Positions 7,925-14,705 of a stretch of DNA of 17,583 bases are shown piece after piece (the first letter of the stretch is position 1; every line of letters starts with the position of its first letter). A model generated the notes under the pieces. That model made no database searches, was not told the origin of the DNA, and saw only the letters and a list, made by a program, of their open reading frames with translations. The DNA is from Massiliimalia sp964370215 (GTDB lineage: Bacteria > Bacillota > Clostridia > Oscillospirales > Ruminococcaceae), in assembly GCA_964370215.1 (NCBI GenBank), contig CAYJIM010000049.1:1-17583 (forward strand), written 5' to 3'. A program made the position numbers and the translations under genes.

Positions 7925-8033
7925 AAACTGGGCGCAAACACCCATTTATGTCATTTTATCACAAAATGTTACTTTCCGCAACAAAAATATCATCTATTCG
8001 ACACACATTTTACATCATCTTTGCGCCCCGTTT
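7925..8033. repeat. Imperfect 16-bp inverted repeats flanking the giant gene's promoter
   Basis: AAACTGGGCGCAAACA at 7925-7940 and, as reverse complement, AAACGGGGCGCAAAGA at 8033-8018 agree at 14 of 16 positions, with a nine-base perfect core GGGCGCAAA. They enclose 77 bases that contain the predicted -35 and -10 boxes. The ribosome binding site and start codon lie outside. This arrangement fits an invertible promoter cassette or two operator half-sites used in looping. No recombinase is present in the window. Confidence 0.6.
7953..7981 (-). promoter_or_regulatory. Promoter of the giant surface-protein gene
   Basis: On the minus strand TTGCGG (7981-7976) and TAAAAT (7958-7953) are separated by exactly 17 bases, and the -10 box carries an upstream TG (extended -10). 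Transcription would begin near 7946, giving a leader of about 47 bases that contains one of the flanking inverted repeats and the strong ribosome binding site. Confidence 0.7.
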
Positions 8034-8080
8034 TTATGCAGTATACCCCTACTGTTTTACTGGGAATTCATAATTCAACA

Positions 8081-8124
8081 TAGCTCACACACCATCCAAC
8101 GATCAACGGATGGTGTGTGAGCTA
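8081..8124. repeat. Perfect 17-bp inverted repeat between the HAD gene and the surface-protein promoter
   Basis: TAGCTCACACACCATCC (8081-8097) and its exact reverse complement (8108-8124) enclose a 10-base loop. It lies 20 bases beyond the stop of the HAD gene and upstream of the giant gene's promoter. Position suggests a terminator for the mcrBC operon, but neither strand has a T-tract after the stem, so the termination mechanism would be atypical. An operator or a small mobile-element relic remains possible. Confidence 0.6.
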
Positions 8125-8144
8125 CAAAAAGTTGTTTTCCCATA

Positions 8145-8807
8145 CTATATGATGTGATCAAACACCGCAAGCGGTCGTTCCAGTACTACAACGTTCGTTT
8201 TACGTGCTCCTCCGAATCCATCGAGGTACCAAGCAGCCTGTGCCGTCTGCATCCCAAGTTTTTTTGCCGTTTCCAGTTCAAAACTGCCCCCATCGCCAAT
8301 ATACAGGCAATCGGCAGCCGCCACCCCAAGGGCATCGGTACAGCGGTGAAAAATTTCCTCGGTCGGCTTTTGCATTTTCTGTTCATAGGAGAGCATCGGC
8401 GCATCGAAATAGGGGAAGAGCACACTCTCCCGAATGGCGATGACCTCTTCGGAAAAACAATTGCTGATCAAGCCGATTTTGATCCCCTTTTCCTTGAGGG
8501 TGTCGAGCATGGGCAGAATTTCAGGGTGGAGGTGGTCAAAACACGCCCGCTTGGTGTCCAGCCGCTTTTGACAGATGGTCTGCAACCGCTCTTCACTGTA
8601 GCGGTGCTCCTTTGTCAAAATATCGGTGATGACCGCTTCAAAGGACAGTTTGCCGACGGAACGATCCGATTCAGTCGGATCCCAATGCAGGCGAAACCGC
8701 CCGATCGGCACCCCTGCGTCGGCGGCAATCTGCGCGCCGAAGTAAAGAGGACAGTTGTAGTGGGTAATGAGTGTCTCATACATATCAAAAATAACCGCTT
8801 TGATCAT
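8145..8807 (-). CDS. HAD-superfamily hydrolase with DMY in place of DxD
   Basis: The 220-residue protein has the HAD core: motif I FDMYETL (nucleophile Asp8, Tyr10), a helical cap region at about 15-90, motif II ISNC (Ser115), motif III Lys147 in QKP, and motif IV GDGGSFELE (Asp172, Glu177). Most HAD phosphatases carry Asp at the position of Tyr10 as the general acid; a Tyr there is known from haloacid dehalogenases (DxYGT), so ordinary phosphatase activity is not assured. Substrate is unknown. Its ATG overlaps the mcrC stop as ATGA, so it is the third gene of the mcrBC operon and probably translationally coupled. Similar proteins also occur as free-standing genes in Clostridia as far as I know, so the link to restriction may be accidental. 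Confidence 0.85.
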   Translation of the reverse strand: MIKAVIFDMYETLITHYNCPLYFGAQIAADAGVPIGRFRLHWDPTESDRSVGKLSFEAVITDILTKEHRYSEERLQTICQKRLDTKRACFDHLHPEILPMLDTLKEKGIKIGLISNCFSEEVIAIRESVLFPYFDAPMLSYEQKMQKPTEEIFHRCTDALGVAAADCLYIGDGGSFELETAKKLGMQTAQAAWYLDGFGGARKTNVVVLERPLAVFDHII

Positions 8808-10018
8808 GCTTTCTTGCTCCTGTTCAGTAGTTGTTTGAGTGTGTCGACCGCTGTTTTTTCGGTCGTTAAGTCGATCTGCTTGAGAGAAATGACCCCCTGT
8901 TTTCCCACGGGGTCAAAGGTGCGATCCTGCATCCCCTTGTTTCGCGGGTACAGCAAGATCCCCTCTGTCGCCTGTAGCACGGTACGGTAGGTGGTGATTT
9001 GATACAAATCATTTGCTTGGTAAGGGGAGGCTTCCTGTCGGTTCCCTTTCCATTTGGTGTCTATGACCATCGGTCGATCCGCCCCTTTTTTCTGCACGAC
9101 AATATCTGGTTGGATATAAGTGCCACAAAAGGGCGTTTTCGCTTGTAATGCAACGGTCTGCAAGTCCAGTGCCGCTTGATGTTCTTTGATCAGGTTTGCC
9201 ACGTACTTTTCAAACACATCGCTCATATCAATCAAAATGCTTGCAGTACCGCAATTTTCCAACACAATTTTTGCAATGTCCAATGCTTTTTGAACATGCG
9301 GATGGAGCAAGCGGTTGCCTGCGTACTTGTTGGCAACCGCCTTGACCTGCTCTTTGCTCAGTTCCTGCTCGCTTACGCTGTCAAACAGCGGATCCATTTT
9401 TCGCAGCAACGCCTTGGTGTGCGCCTCTTTGGCGGATCGAAGCCCTCGCTTGATACATTGTTTGAACAGTCGGTTGAGGAGGTTGTCTTCGCTGAGCATT
9501 TCGTGTTCACAATACAAGTACGGTCGTCTAAACTGCGTGTCGCTTGCCATATTCTCTCGAAAATGTGGGGCGACCAACAAGCGCCCTTGCAAGGCCGTCG
9601 TGTGCTCCTGCACCGTGATGTATTCCCGATATAATCCGGATTGCTCCGCCTGATACAGTTCTTTTGCAAACAGGTAGTACAACAGCTCCAACAGATCCTT
9701 CGGCTCTTCTGTCTGCGTCAATTGATAGTGCATATGCGCACTTTGACTTTTGAAAAACATGCGGTGCAACACCACTCTTGTCTCGCCGGCTTTCTCCTCG
9801 CCTGTTTTTTGCGACAGATCAATTTTTGGCAAAATCTCCAACCGCACCTTGGACAGCTGAACCACCCCAACATAGTTGATGAAGGTGACCTTGCCGTTTG
9901 CGATCTTGATAAAGTCCGCCTTGTTTGGGAGTGCCGTTTTTGCCAAAAAGGTTTCGAGCTCGGCAAGCACCTCAGGGGCAAGGGGGTACGGTTTGCACTC
10001 CATCAACGTCTTACGCAT
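8804..10018 (-). CDS. mcrC: McrC, nuclease subunit of a McrBC-type IV restriction system
   Basis: The 404-residue protein has the McrC layout: an N-terminal beta-rich domain (for example VTFINYVGVVQL and VRLEILPKI) that binds and stimulates the McrB GTPase ring, a helical middle, and a C-terminal PD-(D/E)xK nuclease. Visible catalytic residues are Asp305 in YIQPDIVV, Asp320 and Lys322 in MVIDTKWK, and a QxxxY motif (Gln340, Tyr344), all intact. The ATG at 10018 overlaps the mcrB stop by eight bases (ATGCGTAA), with AGAAGG-type purine-rich sequence upstream inside mcrB; an in-frame ATG at 10045 is less likely because it lies deeper in mcrB. The complex cleaves DNA with modified cytosines in characterised relatives; the specificity here is unknown. 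Confidence 0.92.
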   Translation of the reverse strand: MRKTLMECKPYPLAPEVLAELETFLAKTALPNKADFIKIANGKVTFINYVGVVQLSKVRLEILPKIDLSQKTGEEKAGETRVVLHRMFFKSQSAHMHYQLTQTEEPKDLLELLYYLFAKELYQAEQSGLYREYITVQEHTTALQGRLLVAPHFRENMASDTQFRRPYLYCEHEMLSEDNLLNRLFKQCIKRGLRSAKEAHTKALLRKMDPLFDSVSEQELSKEQVKAVANKYAGNRLLHPHVQKALDIAKIVLENCGTASILIDMSDVFEKYVANLIKEHQAALDLQTVALQAKTPFCGTYIQPDIVVQKKGADRPMVIDTKWKGNRQEASPYQANDLYQITTYRTVLQATEGILLYPRNKGMQDRTFDPVGKQGVISLKQIDLTTEKTAVDTLKQLLNRSKKA

Positions 10019-11471
10019 TGCCTTCTTCTCCGACAATCTCGTCAATGGCAGCGATCAATGCCGTAGACTTCTCGCTTTCCTCGTTCTTCAGCACCTTTGC
10101 AATGCTCTCATAGTCATCGTAAAAATACTCCTGCAATAGCGGAATGATGTTGCGTCGAAAGACCTTGATCAGGTCTTGTTCGGTCTCCACTTTCATGAAA
10201 AACGCATGGCCGATTTGATGATCTCTGCCCCGTTCCTCTTTGATCGCTTGGTTGATGGCGGTCAGCAAGGCCGTCAGGTTGATCCCACCAACCTCCTTTT
10301 CTTGCAACAGTGCCGGTTTTGGCATCATCTCTTGAAAGTCAAATCTTCTTCTCAGTGCGGTGTCCAACAGGGTAATGGAGCGATCCGCCGTATTCATCGT
10401 ACCGATGAGGTGTACATTTTGTGGCACCCCGAACTGTTGCCACCCACCGTCTGTTTGGTAAGGCAGGGTGACTTTCAATTCATTGTCGGCACCAATTCGC
10501 TTGTCCTCTTCCAGTAGCGTGATGATCTCCCCAAAAATCCTCGACACATTGCCACGGTTGATCTCATCAATGAGCATGACATATTGTTTTTCGGGATGTG
10601 CCAACGCCTCGTCGCAAAGGGTTTTGAAGACACCGTCCTGCGGTTTCAACTTCCCCTCCCCATCAAATTTCAACCCGATGATAAAGTCCTCGTAGGAATA
10701 GGACTGGTGAAAGGTGCAAAACACCGTTTCCAACTCTTCCTTGAAGTACTGTTTGACCGCCGCTTCCTTTGCCTTGCTGCCTTGTTCTGCCGCTTCTAAT
10801 GCTTCCAGCTCTTCGACCAAGGTAGGATTGACAATGCGTACCGCTTCCTTTGTCAGGTGGTAGGTTTTGCCGGTGCCGGGCGGTCCGTACAAAATCAAAT
10901 TGGTCGGGCGGATCGGTGGTCTCTCTTTTGGCAGCACTTTGGACGGCTCTTCGGATACAGCTTTTGTCCCTTCCTGCATCTTCAAATACAAGTTCAGCAA
11001 TCTACGCAACTGTTCTTTGAATGCTTTTTCAAACGCCTCTTGCGTGAGTGTCGGATCAACTGCCCAGCGGTAGCCAAAGTTGTATACCTCTGGACGGGAT
11101 TCTCCCGGTGCAATTGGCTCGCAATAGGTTCCTTGCCACTGAAAGCGTGTCAACTCCAACTTCTCCACATCGCCCTTTTCAATGGCTTTCAGTTCTGATT
11201 GATACTGTGCTTTACCCTTGCTCTTTTCCGAAATGCCATACAGTACTTGAATGTATTTGTCATACCCATTGCTGATAAGGATGCCACCGGCAGTGACCCC
11301 ATTTCTGCCACGGTTGATGTAGATGGTCGTGCCGCGTTTTTTGGGGGAAATGAACCCTTTATCCTGATAGGCCGGTTCTGCCAGCACTTCAACCAACCAG
11401 CCCTCTTTGACCCAGCCATTGTCCGCTATCTTGGTTGCAATTTGTTGCCATACTGTTTTAAAATCCGTCAT
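10011..11471 (-). CDS. mcrB: McrB, AAA+ GTPase subunit of a McrBC-type IV restriction system
   Basis: The 486-residue protein has an N-terminal region (about 1-175) of unrecognised type that should read the DNA target, followed by an AAA+ motor. Visible are Walker A GPPGTGKT (196-203), Walker B VMLIDEINRGN (298-308), sensor TMNTADRS (358-365) and the Arg-finger segment ALRRRFDF (372-379). MNTADRS and DEINRGN are hallmarks of the McrB branch, which uses GTP. The start MTDFKTVW at 11471 is preferred over a longer frame to 11573 because a GAGGGG ribosome site lies just upstream and the promoter's predicted start site (near 11493) lies inside the longer frame. First gene of the mcrB-mcrC-HAD operon; its N-terminal domain does not resemble the E. 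coli McrB DNA-binding domain by eye. Confidence 0.93.
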   Translation of the reverse strand: MTDFKTVWQQIATKIADNGWVKEGWLVEVLAEPAYQDKGFISPKKRGTTIYINRGRNGVTAGGILISNGYDKYIQVLYGISEKSKGKAQYQSELKAIEKGDVEKLELTRFQWQGTYCEPIAPGESRPEVYNFGYRWAVDPTLTQEAFEKAFKEQLRRLLNLYLKMQEGTKAVSEEPSKVLPKERPPIRPTNLILYGPPGTGKTYHLTKEAVRIVNPTLVEELEALEAAEQGSKAKEAAVKQYFKEELETVFCTFHQSYSYEDFIIGLKFDGEGKLKPQDGVFKTLCDEALAHPEKQYVMLIDEINRGNVSRIFGEIITLLEEDKRIGADNELKVTLPYQTDGGWQQFGVPQNVHLIGTMNTADRSITLLDTALRRRFDFQEMMPKPALLQEKEVGGINLTALLTAINQAIKEERGRDHQIGHAFFMKVETEQDLIKVFRRNIIPLLQEYFYDDYESIAKVLKNEESEKSTALIAAIDEIVGEEGNA

Positions 11472-11499
11472 GCCCTTGCCCCTCTCGCGTATTTCCCCC

Positions 11500-11528
11500 A
11501 TTATACTATAAATCCTATCGAGATGCAA
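11500..11528 (-). promoter_or_regulatory. Promoter of the mcrB-mcrC-HAD operon
   Basis: On the minus strand a -35 box TTGCAT (11528-11523) and a perfect -10 box TATAAT (11505-11500) are 17 bases apart. Transcription should start near 11493, leaving a leader of about 22 bases before the mcrB ATG. Confidence 0.85.
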
Positions 11529-11719
11529 GGATCTCCATCTTCTTCCCCCGTCACACAAAACACCCTTTCCCACTCACAAATGTACGGAATAGTTGTCTTT
11601 TTCAAACTGCTTTTTTTGGTTTTTACGGAATATCATTCTTTTTTGTTTTTCCCCTTTTGTTCAAAAAACCCCGCCCCAAAGGGTTTTGACGGCAGTTTTC
11701 AAACAACAACAAGCCGTGT

Positions 11720-11741
11720 ATATATTTATATATAAATATAT
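11720..11741. repeat. 22-bp perfect A/T-only palindrome
   Basis: The sequence is its own reverse complement over 22 bases made only of A and T (core TTTATATATAAA). It lies about 200 bases before the ClpP-like start and could be a regulator binding site, an easily melted region, or simple-sequence coincidence. Confidence 0.7.
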
Positions 11742-11745
11742 GGCA

Positions 11746-11776
11746 TTTACACCACCATTGTAACTGCCTGTATATT
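11746..11776 (+). promoter_or_regulatory. Weak candidate promoter of the ClpP-like operon
   Basis: TTTACA (11746-11751) matches the -35 consensus at five of six positions; TATATT at 11771-11776 is 19 bases further, or TGTATA at 17 bases. Neither combination is ideal. A second TATATT at 11872-11877 has only poor -35 options. The operon promoter is therefore unresolved. Confidence 0.3.
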
Positions 11777-11811
11777 CCTTTCTCGTTCCACAGAATGCCT
11801 AAAAAGGACAT

Positions 11812-11898
11812 GCGAGCGTATGCTCGCCGAGTTGACTTTTGAAAGTATTGTTTCAACGGCTTACTTTCTATATTACTCCCGACGGGATGCAATCCCGT
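11812..11898 (+). other. Two short hairpins in the leader of the ClpP-like operon
   Basis: GCGAGC-GTAT-GCTCGC (11812-11827) and ACGGGAT-GCA-ATCCCGT (11882-11898) are perfect short stems. The second is followed by a pyrimidine-rich stretch (TTCTTCCCTTTC), so it could act as a weak terminator or attenuator ahead of the gene. No antiterminator pairing was identified. Confidence 0.4.
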
Positions 11899-11945
11899 TT
11901 CTTCCCTTTCATTCGAGGGATCACCTACAGAAAGGAGCACACCCG

Positions 11946-12536
11946 ATGAGTACCCCTCATATTTTAAGTGAACACAGCCACGGCATCTCCCGACACTCCT
12001 TAGCCGAGGAGGCTTTTGGCAACTTTGAGGTCTATTGTACCGGTGACATCAACATGGAATCGGTCAACAGTTTGATTCAGCAACTGCAATACCTCAACAA
12101 CCAAAACCCCGTCAAAGAGATTACCATGTACATCAATTCAGGCGGTGGCAGTGTGCAACAAGGCCTTGCATTGTACGATGTGATGCAGGCACTCACAAAC
12201 CCCATCAAAACGGTCTGCATCGGCACCGCCGCCAGTATGGCCGCCATCCTATTCCTTGCAGGCACTCGCCGCCTGCTGTTGGATCACTCTTGTGTCATGA
12301 TTCACGACCCTTTGACCGGTAGTCCTGCCGGTGGCAGTGCGTTGAGCATCAAAAACCTCAGCGACAGTATCATGAAAACAAGGGAAGTCCTGTGTGGCAT
12401 CATTGCCAAGCACAGCAACAAATCAATTGAAGAAATTTACGAAAAAACTTCCGTGGACACCTTTTTCTACGGACAAGAAGCCGTGGACTACGACTTGGCA
12501 GATGCCGTCCTGTCCCGTTTAGAAAGGAGTGTGTAG
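11946..12536 (+). CDS. ClpP-like serine protease (S14 family) in a mobile-element operon
   Basis: The 196-residue protein matches ClpP in length and motifs: MYINSGGGSV (62-70), the nucleophile Ser97 in GTAASMAA, His120 in VMIHDP, and Asp171 in TSVDTFFYGQEAV, with the terminal YDLADAVL. The triad is complete and spaced almost as in E. coli ClpP. The usual INSPGGS motif reads INSGGGS, and the N-terminus (MSTPHILSEHSHG) is not that of the housekeeping enzyme. The ATG at 11946 has AGAAAGGAG upstream; a longer frame from 11820 lacks such a site. ClpP normally forms a tetradecameric barrel fed by an AAA+ unfoldase; no clpX, clpA or clpC is nearby. The next gene, an ATPase, starts one base after its stop, so the two are co-translated. 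A divergent paralogue with an element-specific role is inferred; phage head protease is less likely because no virion genes are present. Confidence 0.88.
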   Translation: MSTPHILSEHSHGISRHSLAEEAFGNFEVYCTGDINMESVNSLIQQLQYLNNQNPVKEITMYINSGGGSVQQGLALYDVMQALTNPIKTVCIGTAASMAAILFLAGTRRLLLDHSCVMIHDPLTGSPAGGSALSIKNLSDSIMKTREVLCGIIAKHSNKSIEEIYEKTSVDTFFYGQEAVDYDLADAVLSRLERSV

Positions 12537-12537
12537 C

Positions 12538-13839
12538 ATGCTTCCCACCGATCGCATTCTCGCCAACGACGTTTACCGCAGCCGTCACAGTCATATCACA
12601 GGGCTCAACAACAACGATTTGATCATCGGTGCCAGTGGTGCCGGCAAAACACGATCCTATGTCCTGCCAAACCTGTTGCAACAGGACGGCTCGATGATTG
12701 TGATCGACACCAAAGGAAATCTCTACAAGCAGTTTCACCCCTACCTTTGTCAACATGGGTATCGGGTGTTGCACCTCAACTTCAAGGATCTCAGCGACCC
12801 CGATCAATGTGGCTACAACCCGCTCCATTACATCTCGTTCGACCCTGCCACAAACAGCTATCGTGAACAGAGCATTCTGGAAGTTGCCGCTGCCATTGTA
12901 CCGATCACCACACCAAAAGACCCCTTCTGGGAGAAAAGTGCAAGGCTGTACCTTGCCACCCTCATCTCCTATGTGTTGGAGGAAACACCCAAGGAAAGTC
13001 ACACCCTGCTGGAGGTGATGGAGCTGGTCAACCTCATGGAAACCGCTGATTTTGACGCCCTGTTTGCCGAACTCATCAGCAAAAAACCCACCTGTCTTGC
13101 CGCAAGGCAGTACCAAAGTTTAAAGACGGGACAAACCGCCAAAAACACCTACGCTTGTATCAAAATGTTTTTGTACGAAAAGTTGCAACTGCTTGCCATT
13201 GCACCGATGAAGCACCTTTACCTCAACCAAAACATGCTGCATATCGACACCCTCGGCAAGGAGAAAACTGTGCTGTTTGTCTCGGTCAGCGACTGTGACC
13301 GCTCCCTTGACTGTCTTGTGGGGCTGTTGTATCAGCATTGCTTTCAGACACTCATTCGCACCGCTGACCAAACGCCCACCGGCAGACTTCCTGTCCCTGT
13401 TCGTATCCTCATGGACGACTTTGCAACCAACTGTCTGCTGGAAGGCTTTGACAATCTCATTTCGGTCATTCGCTCCAGAGAAATTTATGTCAGCGTCATC
13501 ATTCAAAGCATCTCTCAACTGGTGGGTCTCTACGGTTCTGCCAAAGCAGACACCATCATCAACAACTGTGACACCGTACTCTACTTGGGTGGACAGGATC
13601 TGACAACGGCACAATTTCTTTCCCACCGCTTAAACAAACCGATTTCCACCATCTTAAATCTGCCCTTGTCTCACGCCTACCTGCTCACCCGAGGGCAAGC
13701 GTATCTGGATGTGCAAAAGTTTGAGCCAACCGCACACCCCAACTACCGACAGTGGTTGTCGGCACTTTCTGACCCAACCCCATCTGAACATCACAAAGGA
13801 GGCACCACCTATGATCACCCAAGTACTCACATCGTTTGA
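12538..13839 (+). CDS. Short VirD4/TraG-like ATPase lacking membrane helices
   Basis: The 433-residue protein has a P-loop GASGAGKT (31-38) followed by the coupling-protein signature VLPNLLQ and IVIDTKGNLY (54-63), a helical insert with PFWEKSARLYLATLISY (129-145), a Walker B-like RILMDDFAT (289-297, Asp-Asp rather than Asp-Glu), the RSREIYVSVIIQSISQL strand-helix (312-328) and YLGGQD (349-354). These order like the VirD4/TraG/TraD coupling proteins of conjugation. The N-terminal transmembrane anchor of such proteins is absent and the P-loop is almost at the N-terminus, so this should be cytosolic or recruited by partners. AAAGGAG at 12522-12528 supports the ATG. It is sandwiched between the protease gene (one-base gap) and an unknown gene that overlaps its end by 29 bases. 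It may recruit DNA or protein substrates; its pairing with a ClpP-like protease is unusual. Confidence 0.8.
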   Translation: MLPTDRILANDVYRSRHSHITGLNNNDLIIGASGAGKTRSYVLPNLLQQDGSMIVIDTKGNLYKQFHPYLCQHGYRVLHLNFKDLSDPDQCGYNPLHYISFDPATNSYREQSILEVAAAIVPITTPKDPFWEKSARLYLATLISYVLEETPKESHTLLEVMELVNLMETADFDALFAELISKKPTCLAARQYQSLKTGQTAKNTYACIKMFLYEKLQLLAIAPMKHLYLNQNMLHIDTLGKEKTVLFVSVSDCDRSLDCLVGLLYQHCFQTLIRTADQTPTGRLPVPVRILMDDFATNCLLEGFDNLISVIRSREIYVSVIIQSISQLVGLYGSAKADTIINNCDTVLYLGGQDLTTAQFLSHRLNKPISTILNLPLSHAYLLTRGQAYLDVQKFEPTAHPNYRQWLSALSDPTPSEHHKGGTTYDHPSTHIV

Positions 13840-14692
13840 CCATACAAACGAACCTTTTTACCAACTGCTACTCGATCGGTTGTTGGCGTTTGAACCCTTT
13901 CGGCAATCCGATTACGAAATCTTTCTCAACCACCCGATGTTTTTACACGGCAACCCCCGCCACAACCTGCATATGGTGTTTGCAAAACATGGACTGGCAC
14001 AAGTCATCGTGCAATTTACCGGCGAAACGCCGGATTGTGCGCACTTGCAAAAGGGCGATCCCGATGAGGATCTGCCGTTCCCTGCCACCGATTGCTATGA
14101 GGTGGTCTTCAATCTTCCCGAAGACCACAACCCCACATTGCACAGAGAATATTCGGTGGTGTACACCTCCGACAGTGAGATTGACCAGATGACCCCGCAT
14201 CTCAAGGGGTTTGCCCTCACAGAAATCGAGGTAGAGGACTTGCAACAGGAGCTGCTCACCCTGAACCCTTTTGAGGACACCGTAAAGCCGCTGCAAAACA
14301 CCCTTGACCGCATCACCGCACAAATTTACCAAGCGTTGGACGTTCAGGGACAGCCTCCACAAACCATCCCCATCGGCATGAAACCCATCGAGAGTTACAA
14401 CATCGATCTGCCGACGCTGTTTCGTGAAAATCTCATCGGCAAACAGCCGACACATCACGTCTACAGCCTCGAAACCCCAAAGGATTACGCCATCACACCC
14501 TTTGGCGCCGAATCGGGCTTGCTGTTTGGCCTTGTCCTCAATGAGCAGAAAGATGGCTTTACCCAAAAGCTGTTCGCCTACGACCGTGCATTTGTGCCAA
14601 AGCTTGCTGAAATCCAACTGTTTGACCAACTGAACTTTAGTCCAGAAGAATTTGAACAGGCATTCAACCCCCATAAATATCATCCATTGTAA
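13811..14692 (+). CDS. Protein of unknown function, third gene of the ClpP-like/VirD4-like operon
   Basis: I do not recognise this 293-residue protein. It is soluble by eye, with no signal peptide, membrane helix or zinc cluster. The N-terminal part has hydrophobic-charged helices (FYQLLLDRLLAFEPF) then strands (AQVIVQF, YEVVFNLP, YSVVYTS). An acidic helical stretch spans about 135-175, and the C-terminal third has strands (HHVYSLET, LLFGLVLNE, QKLFAYDRAF) and an acidic helix near the end (SPEEFEQAF). AAAGGAGG at 13795-13802 fixes the ATG at 13811, inside the end of the ATPase gene (29-base overlap), so translation is probably coupled. Its role is likely tied to the protease/ATPase pair, but that is inference from context alone. 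Confidence 0.8.
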   Translation: MITQVLTSFDHTNEPFYQLLLDRLLAFEPFRQSDYEIFLNHPMFLHGNPRHNLHMVFAKHGLAQVIVQFTGETPDCAHLQKGDPDEDLPFPATDCYEVVFNLPEDHNPTLHREYSVVYTSDSEIDQMTPHLKGFALTEIEVEDLQQELLTLNPFEDTVKPLQNTLDRITAQIYQALDVQGQPPQTIPIGMKPIESYNIDLPTLFRENLIGKQPTHHVYSLETPKDYAITPFGAESGLLFGLVLNEQKDGFTQKLFAYDRAFVPKLAEIQLFDQLNFSPEEFEQAFNPHKYHPL

Positions 14693-14705
14693 AGGAGTAT
14701 CCACC

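Larger units (their letters stand above)
11529..11945. other. Divergent intergenic region between mcrB and the ClpP-like gene
   Basis: About 420 bases without a supported gene separate two divergent operons. The left part (11590-11660) is T-rich on the plus strand. The centre holds a 22-base A/T palindrome, and the right part two short GC hairpins before the ClpP-like gene. A weak stem AAAACCC/GGGTTTT at 11665-11687 may be a poor terminator. An open frame running into the ClpP-like gene from 11820 is not considered coding because a good ribosome site lies at the internal ATG 11946. Confidence 0.6.

Noticed and set aside
8154..8990. 278-residue plus-strand frame opposite the HAD gene and mcrC
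   Set aside because: The HAD and McrC motifs are unmistakable on the minus strand.
11820..11945. Upstream extension of the ClpP-like protein by 42 residues
   Set aside because: It lacks a ribosome site, covers the leader hairpins, and the ATG at 11946 has AGAAAGGAG and gives standard ClpP length.
12400..13116. 238-residue minus-strand frame opposite the VirD4-like ATPase
   Set aside because: The plus strand carries clear ATPase motifs across the same region, and the minus frame has no ribosome site.
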